In this document: positions 41,959 through 51,013 of the stretch, one piece after another
How positions within the stretch are numbered: the first letter of the stretch is position 1
How the letters are laid out: every line of letters starts with the position of its first letter
Assembly (NCBI GenBank): GCA_017428285.1
Contig: JAFRRE010000141.1
Coordinates: 13,336-77,335, forward strand
DNA: 64,000 nucleotides
DNA from: Bacteroidales bacterium
Lineage (GTDB): Bacteria > Bacteroidota > Bacteroidia > Bacteroidales > F082
Reading direction: 5' to 3'
Position numbers and translations under genes: made by a program
Notes under the pieces: model-generated
Database searches by the model: none
Told to the model about the DNA's origin: nothing
The model's input: the letters and a program-made list of their open reading frames with translations, nothing else

Positions 41959-43179
41959 ATGAAAAAGTTACTTTTTTTCTTCCTAACTTTAATACTAGGC
42001 TTCAGCGTTTCGGCACAAGTGCCGCATCTTTTTGAGCACACCTACCCTGTCATCACGGCAGAAAACTCCGAAATCCGCGGTCTTATGGATTCTGTCTCGA
42101 TCGACAGCATCAAGGCGAACATCGAGCATTTAAGTTCTTATCACACACGCCGTTACGACAGCCGCTTTATTTATGACGTACAAGACTGGCTGTATGAACA
42201 TTACCAGACCTTGCCAGTCGACACGGTCATCAAACACGACTTCAAACTCCATAACCTGAACATCACGGAGACGGGCGACAACATCTTGGCCGTGCAATGG
42301 GGTACAAGAACACCGGAAGAATTCGTGATTTGCGGTGCCCATTATGATTCCTACGCTTGGGACGGCTACGACCCCGACACCATCCGCTCGCCTGGTGCCG
42401 ACGACAACGCCTCGGGTGTGTCTGGTATCCTTGAAACTGCTAGATTATTAAGCCATCACACCTTCGACCGCACCATCATCTACGCCAACTGGTGCGCTGA
42501 GGAGTGTGGCCTGCTGGGCTCCGCCGCCTATGCCGAGGACTGTGCCGCACAAAACATGGACATCGTGGGCTACTTCAACCTCGACATGACTGGATACCTT
42601 GAGGAAGGATCTGACATCCATGTCCATCTGATGTACACTACGCAAGATTCACTCATTGCCGATTTCGTTTACAACTTCAGTCACATGTATTTCCCCGAAA
42701 TGCCCATCCGTCAGCAGTGGTTGGCTTGGGGCGACAGCGATTACTCATCCTTCAACCGCAACGGCTACCCTGCCGTGCATCCCTTCGAAGATGTTCATGC
42801 CAGCTCACCGTTCATCCACTCGCGCAACGATGTCTTAGGATTGAGCGTCAACAACTTGGAACAATGCAAACGCTTCACCGAACTCAATCTGGGCTTGGTA
42901 GCCACCTTGGCAGGCATCAACAACGATGGTATTATGGAAACCGAATCCATCAACGTGGCGATGTACCCCAATCCAGCGCATGAATCGGTCACTATCCTCA
43001 CTGATGACAACATGCTGGATGTTGGCATCTATAATCTCTTGGGACAGCAAATCGAAACGATGGCATTGGGTGGCACAAGCAAATGCACACTCAATACAAG
43101 TGATTTGGCATCAGGAATTTATGTTGTCAAAATTAGGACTGAAAAAGGATTGGTTGCCAAACAATTAGTGGTCTATTAA
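41959..43179 (+). CDS. Secreted M28 metallopeptidase with T9SS C-terminal domain
   Basis: A 406-residue secreted enzyme. Residues 1-20 (MKKLLFFFLTLILGFSVSAQ) are a signal peptide. The peptidase domain carries zinc ligands of the M28 family: His and Asp in GAHYDSYAW, Asp in GADDNASG, Glu-Glu in WCAEECGLLGS, Asp in NLDMTGY, and the final His in VHPFEDVHAS. The last 75 residues (MYPNPAHESVTIL, then YNLLGQQIE) are a type IX secretion sorting domain ending in KQLVVY. It should be a surface or extracellular aminopeptidase. The tail overlaps the end of the convergent DUF748 gene by 15 bp. Confidence 0.93.
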   Translation: MKKLLFFFLTLILGFSVSAQVPHLFEHTYPVITAENSEIRGLMDSVSIDSIKANIEHLSSYHTRRYDSRFIYDVQDWLYEHYQTLPVDTVIKHDFKLHNLNITETGDNILAVQWGTRTPEEFVICGAHYDSYAWDGYDPDTIRSPGADDNASGVSGILETARLLSHHTFDRTIIYANWCAEECGLLGSAAYAEDCAAQNMDIVGYFNLDMTGYLEEGSDIHVHLMYTTQDSLIADFVYNFSHMYFPEMPIRQQWLAWGDSDYSSFNRNGYPAVHPFEDVHASSPFIHSRNDVLGLSVNNLEQCKRFTELNLGLVATLAGINNDGIMETESINVAMYPNPAHESVTILTDDNMLDVGIYNLLGQQIETMALGGTSKCTLNTSDLASGIYVVKIRTEKGLVAKQLVVY

Positions 43180-45420
43180 TTCGGATTCCATCTCCTCATA
43201 GGTGACCACATGCAGCTCATACCTCGAAGTCTTGTTGTAGGCTTCCAGCGAAGCTTCATCCATCTTCGAGACGGAGACCTGCTCTGAGGACAATCCCTTG
43301 ACATTCAGCAAGTAATTGGATAGCAAAGCATTCCTTCTGTCCATCAGTCTCGACAAAAAGGCTTTCGACTTTGCATGATACACAGCGTAGGCCACCGATT
43401 CGACATCTCGCTTCGATGACAGTTTTTCCTTCTCGGAAAACTGCGCAGCGTATCCACACAAGCCCTTGTCGCTCAACTTGATGGATTGAATAGCCTCGTT
43501 GGTGAGGAAGTCGATGCCCGTGGAGTCGATTTCGGGATGTTGCGAAAGATAATAGTCGCGCTGCAATTGCATGTTGCATAGGCGCTGAAGGGTCTCCTCA
43601 TAGTTCACTTGCTGCTCAAAGATGACGGACAGATTGGGCTTCATGCTCATGGTGGAAGCCACGTTGTCAAGCATTGTATACTCTTCGGCAGTGAAATCGG
43701 GGTGAAGCAGGTCGAAAGGTACGTATTGGATGTCATCATCATCCGAGAACAGTCGGAACGGCGAGGTCACCACCTTGACCATCAGGTTGCCGAGTACCTT
43801 CAGCAGGGCCTTACGATAGGAGAACTGCGGGTCGTTGAGGTTGCCTGAAATGGGCAGGTCGATGCTGACGTTGTGGTTCTTATCGGTAAGCAGATAAAGG
43901 CCAAGCTTCAGCGGAATCTTCGGGTACTCTGGTTCCACCTCCTTCATCTTGTCGCCCACTGTTGGCGAGGCCAACTGCAACTTGTTGATACCCTCAAGGT
44001 TACCATCGACAATCTTGTTCTGGCTACGGAATGAAAGGGTGCCACTTTCCAGCGGATACCCGAACATCTGTTGGACATAAGGTGAAAAATCGGAGACTTT
44101 CACGTTGCTCAACATCAGGGTGAGGTCGTGATTGTCCAAGCCATGGATGTCGCCTTGCCATTGCATTTTGAGTCGCCCCTCCTTGTTCAGCATGGCATCC
44201 AAGTGGACGGCATTCTTGCCCGTCAAGGTAAAACCACTGGAAATGATACGAATGTCTGTGATTTCATAAACGAAAGGATTGGGCAAGGTATAGTCTTGAT
44301 ACTCAAGATTAATCTTGTCAAGGAGGAGATCATTAATGCCAATGACAAGGGTCTTGCGCTCCTGAACATCCTCAATGGCTGCTGCCACCGTGTCGATGAT
44401 CTTTTCGTAGACCGTGGTGTCGTGATGATGCACATGACCGAGGAAAAGGTCGAAGTTGGTGGTGCTATCGGCATTGACAATATAGGCGGTTTCAAGGCCA
44501 GAAAGACGCAATCTATTCAAAGTCAATACATTCTGATTCATATTGAACCGCCCAATATCCGTCCAAATGGAATCAATATGACCTAATCTATAGCCGCTAG
44601 TGTCGCATAATGAGAGGTCGTTGATGACGATGTCACCGTTCATGTCAAAGTCGAGGATGTGTTCCGTTCGCCCCTCAGCGGAAAGGTCAAGGGAAAGCAG
44701 ACCTTGCAACGAGTCGACCGCCAAAGTCTGTTGCAGATAAGGCTCGATGATATCAATACCTAAATCGTTCACTTTTAGGTTGATAAAATACTCTTCAGCA
44801 TTCTGCGACAAGTGCAAATCAGTATGCAAAGTGGCACTGTCGGCAAGGCAAAGGTCGAGGCCAACATTGGTCTTCATGTCCGACAAATCGACAAAAGGCA
44901 CATGGATGGCGATGTCGCGAAGGTTGAACTCGCTCCCGATATCCAAGTCGGAATAGCGAAGATAGCTTTTTTCAATAGTGATGTCATTGAAAACCAGCCC
45001 AAAATTAGAAGAGCTTTTCTCTTCTTTGGGTTCATCGGAAGCGAAATGCTGAACCATGCTGTCGAAGTTGAACCAGGTGCGGTCTTGCTCAATGTTGACC
45101 TTCAGTCCCGAAAGCAGGGCATGCTTCACCCAAAGACGGTTATCCAACAAGTCCAAAACCTTGATTCGGGTATCGAAATGGTCGAAGCTCACGAAAGAAG
45201 TCTTGGCATCGTCTTCATACAGCGTCAAATCATTGATTTTCACCGTTCCCGACACCACATTGACCCATAGTTTCCCGATGGTCAACTCACGGCCAATCAG
45301 TTCCTTGTCGTGCTTCTCGATGTACCATTTCGCGATAGGCGACACCAAAAGCACCGCTGCCAGCAACAAAGCAAGGATGCTGCCAAGAACGATGAGCGGT
45401 ATTTTGATCGCTTTTTTCAT
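43165..45420 (-). CDS. DUF748 (AsmA-like) membrane-anchored protein
   Basis: A 751-residue protein with an N-terminal membrane anchor (IPLIVLGSILALLLAAVLLV) followed by a large extracytoplasmic region. The motif VSGTVKINDLTLYE and repeated beta-rich segments of DUF748/AsmA-like type occur throughout. Such proteins are thought to help lipid transport or outer-membrane assembly across the periplasm. It ends with helices and an acidic tail. The 3-prime end overlaps the M28 gene by 15 bp in the convergent direction. Confidence 0.9.
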   Translation of the reverse strand: MKKAIKIPLIVLGSILALLLAAVLLVSPIAKWYIEKHDKELIGRELTIGKLWVNVVSGTVKINDLTLYEDDAKTSFVSFDHFDTRIKVLDLLDNRLWVKHALLSGLKVNIEQDRTWFNFDSMVQHFASDEPKEEKSSSNFGLVFNDITIEKSYLRYSDLDIGSEFNLRDIAIHVPFVDLSDMKTNVGLDLCLADSATLHTDLHLSQNAEEYFINLKVNDLGIDIIEPYLQQTLAVDSLQGLLSLDLSAEGRTEHILDFDMNGDIVINDLSLCDTSGYRLGHIDSIWTDIGRFNMNQNVLTLNRLRLSGLETAYIVNADSTTNFDLFLGHVHHHDTTVYEKIIDTVAAAIEDVQERKTLVIGINDLLLDKINLEYQDYTLPNPFVYEITDIRIISSGFTLTGKNAVHLDAMLNKEGRLKMQWQGDIHGLDNHDLTLMLSNVKVSDFSPYVQQMFGYPLESGTLSFRSQNKIVDGNLEGINKLQLASPTVGDKMKEVEPEYPKIPLKLGLYLLTDKNHNVSIDLPISGNLNDPQFSYRKALLKVLGNLMVKVVTSPFRLFSDDDDIQYVPFDLLHPDFTAEEYTMLDNVASTMSMKPNLSVIFEQQVNYEETLQRLCNMQLQRDYYLSQHPEIDSTGIDFLTNEAIQSIKLSDKGLCGYAAQFSEKEKLSSKRDVESVAYAVYHAKSKAFLSRLMDRRNALLSNYLLNVKGLSSEQVSVSKMDEASLEAYNKTSRYELHVVTYEEMESELIDH

Positions 45421-45510
45421 CTGTTTTACTATGACTCGTGACTATGACTATGACCGCTTAACACAAGATGGAAACCAGTCATAGTCATTTTCACTAGTCT
45501 TCAATTTCTT

Positions 45511-47040
45511 CTAACCTAAAACCTTAACGCCAGCGTCAATGCGCTTCAAGGTCTCTTCCTTGCCCAAAAGCTCGAGGATTTCGCCGATGTGCGGGCCCTT
45601 GCCGGCACCCACCACCATCAGACGCAAGCCATTCATTACCAGACCCATATTCAACTCATTGGAGGTAATCCAATTGTTCAAGGTCTCGTCAATGTTGGCC
45701 AAAGTAAAGGGTTCGATGCCCTTGATGACTTCCTTCACCTTAAGCATGGTCTCGCCAGAGTTTTCCTTCCAGCGTTTCTTCACCGTCACAGGGTCGTATT
45801 CGGTAGGAGCCTCGAAGAAGAAGAAACTCTGATCCCAAATCTCCTTCACGAAGTTGACTCTATCTTTCACCAAACCAGCGACTTTCACAGCGAAATCGAG
45901 CGGCACATCGAGGTTCTTTTCCTCTTTCAGCCAAGCTTGATAGTCCTTGCCGACTTCTTCGTTCGACTTGCGCATGAGCCACTCGTGGTTGAACCACTTG
46001 GTTTTCTCCACGTTGAACTTGGCGCCACTCTTGCTGCAACGCTCGAGCGAGAAAGCCTGAATGAGCTCTTCCATGGTGAAGATTTCCTGTTCAGTGCCAG
46101 GATTCCAACCCAACAAAGCCAGCATGTTGATGAAGGCTTCGGGATAATAGCCAGACTGCTTGTAGCCCATGGCCGTGTCGCCAGTTTTCGGGTCGACCCA
46201 ATACATCGGGAAGACGGGGAAACCAAGGCGGTCGCCGTCGCGCTTGCTCAGCTTGCCGTTGCCATCAGGTTTAAGCAACAGGGGCAGGTGGGCAAATTGG
46301 GGTGCTTCCCAGCCAAAAGCCTCATAAAGCATGACATGGAGCGGCATCGAAGGCAGCCATTCCTCGCCACGGATGACATGGCTGATTTGCATCAGGTGGT
46401 CATCGACGATGTTGGCCAAATGGTAGGTCGGCATGCCGTCGCTCTTAAACAGTACCTTGTCATCAAGCGTATTGGTTTGCACATGCACCTCGCCACGGAT
46501 GAGGTCGTGCATCACGATTTCGCGGTCCTCGGGAATCATGAAACGCACGGTATAAGGTGTACCATCAGCAATTAGTTTGTCGACTTCTTCCTTGCTCATT
46601 GTCAAGCTGTTGCGCAAATGCTTACGGCTTTGGCAATTGTAGATGAAGGTCTGCTTGTTGGCTTCGGCTTCCTTGCGGTATTTGTCCAACTCCTCGGCAG
46701 TGTCGAAGGCAATATAAGCACAGCCTTTTTCCAGCAACTCGTCGCTGTATTGTTTATAAAGGTGTTTGCGGTTGCTCTGCTTGTAGGGACCGAACTCGCC
46801 ACCCACGTAGTCGCTCTCATCGAACTTGATGCCGCACCAGTCCAAGGACTCCACGATATATTGCTCAGCACCCGGCACGAAACGGGTTTGGTCGGTGTCC
46901 TCGATGCGGAGGATCATTTTGCCGCCATTCTTTTTGGCGAACAAATAATTATATAATGCTGTACGCACACCCCCGATGTGCAAGGGACCCGTCGGGCTGG
47001 GGGCAAATCTTACTCTGACTTCTTTCATATTGGATTTCAA
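45511..47040 (-). CDS. gltX: Glutamate-tRNA ligase
   Basis: A 509-residue class I synthetase. The HIGH motif appears as [13 protein letters not shown] near residue 15 and the KMSKS motif as [15 protein letters not shown]. It charges tRNA-Glu with glutamate. Length is normal for Bacteroidota. It is divergent from the THUMP methyltransferase gene, and each has its own promoter box in the intervening sequence. Confidence 0.97.
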   Translation of the reverse strand: MKSNMKEVRVRFAPSPTGPLHIGGVRTALYNYLFAKKNGGKMILRIEDTDQTRFVPGAEQYIVESLDWCGIKFDESDYVGGEFGPYKQSNRKHLYKQYSDELLEKGCAYIAFDTAEELDKYRKEAEANKQTFIYNCQSRKHLRNSLTMSKEEVDKLIADGTPYTVRFMIPEDREIVMHDLIRGEVHVQTNTLDDKVLFKSDGMPTYHLANIVDDHLMQISHVIRGEEWLPSMPLHVMLYEAFGWEAPQFAHLPLLLKPDGNGKLSKRDGDRLGFPVFPMYWVDPKTGDTAMGYKQSGYYPEAFINMLALLGWNPGTEQEIFTMEELIQAFSLERCSKSGAKFNVEKTKWFNHEWLMRKSNEEVGKDYQAWLKEEKNLDVPLDFAVKVAGLVKDRVNFVKEIWDQSFFFFEAPTEYDPVTVKKRWKENSGETMLKVKEVIKGIEPFTLANIDETLNNWITSNELNMGLVMNGLRLMVVGAGKGPHIGEILELLGKEETLKRIDAGVKVLG

Positions 47041-47050
47041 ATTGAGGGTG

Positions 47051-47108
47051 CAAAAATAATCAATTCAAAGATTCAAGATTCAAAGATTCAATATTATTCC
47101 TAAATTTG
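47051..47108. promoter_or_regulatory. Divergent -7 boxes for gltX and the THUMP methyltransferase
   Basis: On the minus strand TATTTTTG (47058-47051) serves gltX. On the plus strand TAAATTTG (47101-47108) serves the methyltransferase. Between them are several TTCAAAGATT units, which also occur near 55,240. The plus-strand box means the first ATG of the methyltransferase frame (47117) is too close to the start site to be used. Confidence 0.5.
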
Positions 47109-47127
47109 CACAAAAATTGAACCCATA

Positions 47128-47144
47128 TTTCGACAAGCTCAATA
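47128..47144. repeat. Partial TTCGACA-type repeat before the THUMP gene
   Basis: ATTTCGACAAGCTCAAT is a partial copy of the TTCGACAAGCTCAG family. It lies in the leader of the methyltransferase transcript, between the -7 box and the preferred ATG, and explains why the open frame extends upstream. Confidence 0.5.
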
Positions 47145-47146
47145 AC

Positions 47147-48322
47147 ATGGAAGACAACTACCAACTCATCACCAAGACTGCAGCCGGACTTGAGGAAGTG
47201 CTGGCTCGGGAAATCAAGGCCCTTGGGGCGAAGAATGTGCGACTGATGCACCGCGCCGTGATTTGCGAAGGCAACAAAGAGCTGATGTATCGTATTAATT
47301 ATGAGGTACGCACCGCCCTCAAGGTGCTGAAGCCATTCAAGAACTTCTTTGCCAAGAATCCCGATGAACTTTATAAGAAAGTGAAGGAAATCAACTGGTG
47401 TGAACTGCTCCGCACCGACCAGACCTTCTGCGTCGATGCCGTGACAAGCGGGCGTTTCTTCACCCATTCGCAATACGCAGCCTTAACTGTGAAAGACGCC
47501 ATAGTCGATCTGTTCCGTGATGTGTATGGTATTAGACCAAGTATCAATACTTTGAACCCAGACCTGCGCATCAGCCTACACATCCGCGAGGACAAGGTGA
47601 CCATCCTCTTCGACAGCTCAGGCGAATCGTTGCACCATCGCGGCTACCGCAAGCAGGTCGACAAGGCACCGATGAACGAGGTGTTGGCCGCAGGTCTCAT
47701 CCAGCTCACGGGATGGAAGGCCGACTGCAACTTCCTGGACTGCATGTGCGGCTCAGGCACCTTGCCCATCGAGGCGGCCATGTATGCCATGAAAATTCCA
47801 CCGGGCTATTACCGCAGGCAGTGGGGCTTCATGAAATGGGACGACTACGATGCTGAGCTGTGGCAGCGCATCCGCCAAGAGGCAGATGACAAAATCTGCG
47901 ATTTCGAACATGAGATTTGGGCCTCCGACCGCTCGCCCAAGGCCGTCGCCATCGCTGAAGGCAACCTCAACTATGCCCACTTGCAGCACGACATCCAGCT
48001 GATGAAGAAAGACATGCACGACCTCACCCCACCCGAAGGCGGTGGCATTATGGTCATCAACCCACCCTACGGCGACCGCTTGGAAGAAGACAACATCGAC
48101 CAACTCTATGAAGAAATCGGCCACACGCTAAAGCACAACTTCCAAGGCTTCCAATGCTGGCTCATCACCGACGATGCCGTGGCTTTGCGCCATGTGGGAC
48201 TGAAGCCCACGGCCAAGATACCCGTCTGGAACGGACCGCTGGAGTGCCGCTTTGTGAGGTTTGATATTTTTGAAGGGTCGTTGAAAGATAAGAAGGCGAG
48301 GGAGGCAGAAGAAAACAATTAA
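47147..48322 (+). CDS. THUMP-domain class I rRNA methyltransferase (RlmL/YpsC-like)
   Basis: A 391-residue protein from ATG at 47,147. The THUMP domain fills the first 170 residues (ITKTAAGLEEVLAREIKALG). The methyltransferase domain has LDCMCGSGTLPIEAAMYA (SAM site) and VINPPYGDRLEE (motif IV, N2-guanine type). It should methylate a guanosine in 23S rRNA, as the RlmL N-terminal half does. The frame stays open 10 codons upstream, but that part is a repeat. Confidence 0.92.
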   Translation: MEDNYQLITKTAAGLEEVLAREIKALGAKNVRLMHRAVICEGNKELMYRINYEVRTALKVLKPFKNFFAKNPDELYKKVKEINWCELLRTDQTFCVDAVTSGRFFTHSQYAALTVKDAIVDLFRDVYGIRPSINTLNPDLRISLHIREDKVTILFDSSGESLHHRGYRKQVDKAPMNEVLAAGLIQLTGWKADCNFLDCMCGSGTLPIEAAMYAMKIPPGYYRRQWGFMKWDDYDAELWQRIRQEADDKICDFEHEIWASDRSPKAVAIAEGNLNYAHLQHDIQLMKKDMHDLTPPEGGGIMVINPPYGDRLEEDNIDQLYEEIGHTLKHNFQGFQCWLITDDAVALRHVGLKPTAKIPVWNGPLECRFVRFDIFEGSLKDKKAREAEENN

Positions 48323-48948
48323 CGCTTATTAAACTGATTCATCGTCCTATCCACTCCTTGCGTGACAAAGCTCTTGATGATTTCCACGGCCTCATCAACC
48401 TTTTGGTCAACGATGGGTTCTTCTGAGGGTTTCCATTGGCCTAACACGAAATCAACCTGACGGCCACGCGGGAAGTCGTCGCCCAGACCAAAACGCAAGC
48501 GACAGAACACATTGGTACCCAACTTTTCGATAATGTCGGTCAGACCATTGTGGCCACCATCGGCACCTTGTTTGCGGAGGCGCAGTGTACCCAAAGGCAA
48601 TGCAATATCATCGTTGATAACCAGCAAGTTCTCCATCGGAATCTTCTCTTGCTGCAGCCAATATTTCACTGCCTTGCCACTCAAATTCATATAAGTCGTC
48701 GGCTTGATGACAAGCAAGGTCTTGCCCTTGAATTTCATCTCAGCGGTCTGGGCAAGACGGTTTGTGGTAAAGGAACCTTCAAGGTCCTTCGCCAAACGGT
48801 CAGCAATCTTGAAACCGATGTTGTGGCGCGTGTTGTCATACTCGGCACCGATATTTCCCAAGCAGGCTATCAGGTATTTCATTTCTTCAGGTTCAGTTTG
48901 TTTCCTTTTGCGGAATAAACGCGCAAAGATACTATTAATAATCGACAT
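48319..48948 (-). CDS. pth: Peptidyl-tRNA hydrolase
   Basis: A 209-residue enzyme. YLIACLGNIGAEYDNTRHN contains the catalytic His region, MNLSGKAVKYW and DDIALPLGTLRLRKQG are typical, as is GGHNGLTDI. It removes stalled peptides from tRNA. The first 22 residues (MSIINSIFARLFRKRKQ) are a basic extension, and the usual Pth start would be at MKYLIACLG (48,882). Both starts are possible. It shares 4 bp of 3-prime end with the convergent methyltransferase gene. Confidence 0.95.
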   Translation of the reverse strand: MSIINSIFARLFRKRKQTEPEEMKYLIACLGNIGAEYDNTRHNIGFKIADRLAKDLEGSFTTNRLAQTAEMKFKGKTLLVIKPTTYMNLSGKAVKYWLQQEKIPMENLLVINDDIALPLGTLRLRKQGADGGHNGLTDIIEKLGTNVFCRLRFGLGDDFPRGRQVDFVLGQWKPSEEPIVDQKVDEAVEIIKSFVTQGVDRTMNQFNKR

Positions 48949-48973
48949 AATGCATTAATCCCTACGAAGCAGG

Positions 48974-49034
48974 TTGCTGAGCCTGTCGAAGCACCGTCTA
49001 ATATCTGTCGGCCCTTCGACAAGCTCAGGGACCT
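48974..49034. repeat. TTCGACA-type repeat pair between pth and rplY
   Basis: TTGCTGAGCCTGTCGAAGCA (48974 onward) and GGCCCTTCGACAAGCTCAGG (49010 onward) face each other. The order of half-units is opposite to that at 41.9 kb, as if the element were inverted. It lies in the transcript between the rplY terminator and pth. Confidence 0.8.
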
Positions 49035-49047
49035 TGGCTTTATTAAC

Positions 49048-49073
49048 TAAAAAAGGCCGCCCGAAGACGGCCT
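49048..49073 (-). terminator. Rho-independent terminator of rplY
   Basis: On the minus strand AGGCCG (49073-49068) pairs with CGGCCT (49059-49054) around an 8-nt loop, followed by a T-run. It lies about 20 bp after the rplY stop codon. It suggests that pth is not simply read through from rplY. Confidence 0.75.
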
Positions 49074-49094
49074 ATTCGTATGAGTGACAAATGA

Positions 49095-49670
49095 TTACTC
49101 TTCGGCTTCTTCAGCGACAACAGCGCCCCGGGCAGCGTTGACGGCGAAGATAACGGTGTAACCAGGAGTGACGGGAGTCACATTCTCAATGTTCAGATCC
49201 TTCACCTTGATGGCTTCGTTGATGTTCACATTGCTGATGTTGACCTTCACATAGTCCGGCAGATCCTTAATCAGACCGCAAACCTTGACCTTCTTGATAC
49301 CCATTTTGGGTTTACCACCACGCATGACACCGGCAGCCGAGCCTTCGAGGGCGATAGGCAATACAACGGTGATGGGCTTGTCTTCCTTCACGATGAGGAA
49401 GTCGGCGTGCAACACCTTGTCGGTCACAGGGTGATACTGGATGTCTTGAAGAATGGTCTTGTAGGTCTTTCCATTGACCTCAAAATCGATAATGTAGGTC
49501 TCAGGAGTGAAGAGAATCTTTGAGAAATTCTTCTCAGAAGTGGCGAAATGGATTTGTTGCTCGCCGCTACCGTACATGACACATGGAACCATCTCGGCTT
49601 GACGCAAAGCCTTAGTATCCTTTTTCCCTACGTTCTCGCGAAGAGAACCGCTCAATGATACAGTTTTCAT
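49095..49670 (-). CDS. rplY: 50S ribosomal protein L25/general stress protein Ctc
   Basis: A 191-residue two-domain L25 (the TL5/Ctc form). The N-terminal domain begins VSLSGSLRENVGKKDTKALR and contains VPCVMYGSGEQ; the C-terminal beta domain carries KVCGLIKDLPDYVKVNIS. It binds 5S rRNA. It ends in an acidic Ala/Glu tail (AVVAEEAEE). It follows prs in the same direction with a GTAGAGACG palindrome in the gap; the order prs-rplY-pth is common in Bacteroidota. Confidence 0.96.
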   Translation of the reverse strand: MKTVSLSGSLRENVGKKDTKALRQAEMVPCVMYGSGEQQIHFATSEKNFSKILFTPETYIIDFEVNGKTYKTILQDIQYHPVTDKVLHADFLIVKEDKPITVVLPIALEGSAAGVMRGGKPKMGIKKVKVCGLIKDLPDYVKVNISNVNINEAIKVKDLNIENVTPVTPGYTVIFAVNAARGAVVAEEAEE

Positions 49671-49717
49671 TGTGTTTAATTGTTTAATTGATTGTTAATT
49701 TATTGATTTATTTGTTG

Positions 49718-49745
49718 GTAGAGACGTAGCGCGCTACGTCTCTAC
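49718..49745. repeat. 28-bp perfect palindrome GTAGAGACG type, copy 2
   Basis: This is identical to the palindrome at 35532-35559, and it has the same ACAGGATT on its right side and A/T-rich TTGTTGG on its left. It lies between prs and rplY in the transcript, where it can form a strong 14-bp-arm hairpin. Confidence 0.9.
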
Positions 49746-49755
49746 AGGATTTGCA

Positions 49756-50691
49756 TTATTTGAATAACGAACTGATGGATTCATACGATTCCACGCGGTG
49801 GATGACATCGGCAAACAGCGCAGCCGTGCTCACCACCTTGATCTTCTTGGATGCATTGGCGGGCAACGGGATGGAATCGGTGACCACCACCTCGCTGAAC
49901 ACCGAATTGTCCAAACGCTCCATGGCGGGACCGCTGCACACGGCGTGGGTGGCAAAAGCACGGACGCTCTTGGCGCCGTTGTCCATCAAAACCTGACCAG
50001 CCTTGACGATGGTGCCAGCCGTGTCGATGATGTCATCAACGAGGATGACATTCTTGTCCTTCACATCACCAATAAGCGTCATGCTATCCACCACATTGGC
50101 GCGCGAGCGTTGCTTGTGACAGATGGCGAGATCGCAACCCAAACGTTTGGCGTAGGCCGAAGCACGCTTCGAGCCGCCCACATCGGGCGAAGCCATCATC
50201 AAGTACTCGATTTGCATCTTTTGGATGTAGTCAATAAAGAGGCTTGAAGCATAAAGGGCATCCACAGGGATGTCGAAGAAGCCCTGGATTTGGTCGGCAT
50301 GCAGGTCGAGGGTGATGATTCGGTTCACACCGGCGGCGGTCAGCAGATTGGCCACCAACTTCGAGCCGATGCTCACACGCGGTTGGTCCTTACGATCCTG
50401 ACGAGCCCATCCGAAATAAGGAATCACAGCAATAATCTTGTGAGCCGAGGCACGCTTGGCCGCGTCAATCATCAACAGGAGTTCCATAAGGTTATCGGTG
50501 GAGGGCATGGTGGACTGCACGATGAACACGTGATGGCCACGGATGCTCTCTTCGTATGAAGGCTGGAATTCGCCATCGGAGAAGACAACCACCGACGACT
50601 TGCCCAATTCAGCACCATATGCTTCGGCAATCTTGGTACCTAATTCTTTTGTGGCCCTCCCGGCGAAAATGGAAACAAATCTTCCTGACAT
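49756..50691 (-). CDS. prs: Ribose-phosphate pyrophosphokinase
   Basis: A 311-residue PRPP synthetase. SIFAGRATKELGTKIAE at the N-terminus, DGEFQPSYEESIRG, DLHADQIQGFFDIPVD and the PRPP loop VDDIIDTAGTIVKA are all present. It makes PRPP from ribose-5-phosphate and ATP for nucleotide, His and Trp synthesis. It has a consensus promoter and is divergent from tRNA-Leu. Confidence 0.97.
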   Translation of the reverse strand: MSGRFVSIFAGRATKELGTKIAEAYGAELGKSSVVVFSDGEFQPSYEESIRGHHVFIVQSTMPSTDNLMELLLMIDAAKRASAHKIIAVIPYFGWARQDRKDQPRVSIGSKLVANLLTAAGVNRIITLDLHADQIQGFFDIPVDALYASSLFIDYIQKMQIEYLMMASPDVGGSKRASAYAKRLGCDLAICHKQRSRANVVDSMTLIGDVKDKNVILVDDIIDTAGTIVKAGQVLMDNGAKSVRAFATHAVCSGPAMERLDNSVFSEVVVTDSIPLPANASKKIKVVSTAALFADVIHRVESYESISSLFK

Positions 50692-50734
50692 TTTTGAAGG
50701 AAATTATGTTGATTTAACTCCGTTTTTCGGGCTG

Positions 50735-50764
50735 CAAAATTAGGGATTTTATTCGAGCCAACAA
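50735..50764 (-). promoter_or_regulatory. Promoter of prs
   Basis: On the minus strand TTG (50764-50762) is followed after 19 bp by TAATTTTG (50742-50735), a good match to TTTG-N19-TAnnTTTG. It lies 43 bp before the prs ATG. Confidence 0.65.
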
Positions 50765-50795
50765 GGCAAAAAAATAGTTTTTTTTCTCAAGTTGC

Positions 50796-50825
50796 TTGCT
50801 GTGAATAAAATTTTCTGTATTTTTG
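50796..50825 (+). promoter_or_regulatory. Promoter of tRNA-Leu
   Basis: TTG (50796-50798) is followed after 19 bp by TATTTTTG (50818-50825). It is about 28 bp before the first base of tRNA-Leu and matches the Bacteroidota consensus. Confidence 0.7.
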
Positions 50826-50853
50826 CAGCCGCGTTTGACGCGATGAAGTACAT

Positions 50854-50937
50854 GCCGAAGTGGCGGAATCGGTAGACGCGTCGGTCTCAAAAACCGATGA
50901 GGTAACACTCGTGCCGGTTCGATCCCGGCCTTCGGTA
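50854..50937 (+). tRNA. tRNA-Leu (anticodon CAA)
   Basis: An 84-nt class II tRNA. The acceptor stem GCCGAAG pairs with CTTCGGT (first pair G-U). The D-arm contains GGTAGACG. The anticodon stem TCGGT/ACCGA closes the loop CTCAAAA, giving anticodon CAA for UUG codons. A variable arm and the T-loop GTTCGATC follow. CCA is not encoded. A strong terminator lies just downstream. Confidence 0.95.
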
Positions 50938-50940
50938 CTC

Positions 50941-50983
50941 AAAAAGCCCCTCTTAATCGTTGATTACGAGGGGCTTTTGTTTT
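50941..50983. terminator. Bidirectional terminator between tRNA-Leu and glmS
   Basis: GCCCCTC (50946-50952) and GAGGGGC (50968-50974) make a 7-bp GC-rich stem with a 15-nt loop, and there are A-runs on the left and T-runs on the right. It ends the tRNA transcript and also the glmS transcript from the other side. Confidence 0.85.
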
Positions 50984-51013
50984 GCCAAGGTGTACTAAAG
51001 GTGCAAAAAGCAC

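Noticed and set aside
45589..46575. Long open frame of 328 codons on the plus strand
   Set aside because: It is the antisense of gltX, which has full HIGH and KLSKR motifs and a promoter. The antisense product is rich in His and Leu without any domain.
50854..50983. tRNA-Leu considered as an integration site for a mobile element
   Set aside because: There is no duplicated tRNA end nearby and no integrase; both neighbours are core genes.
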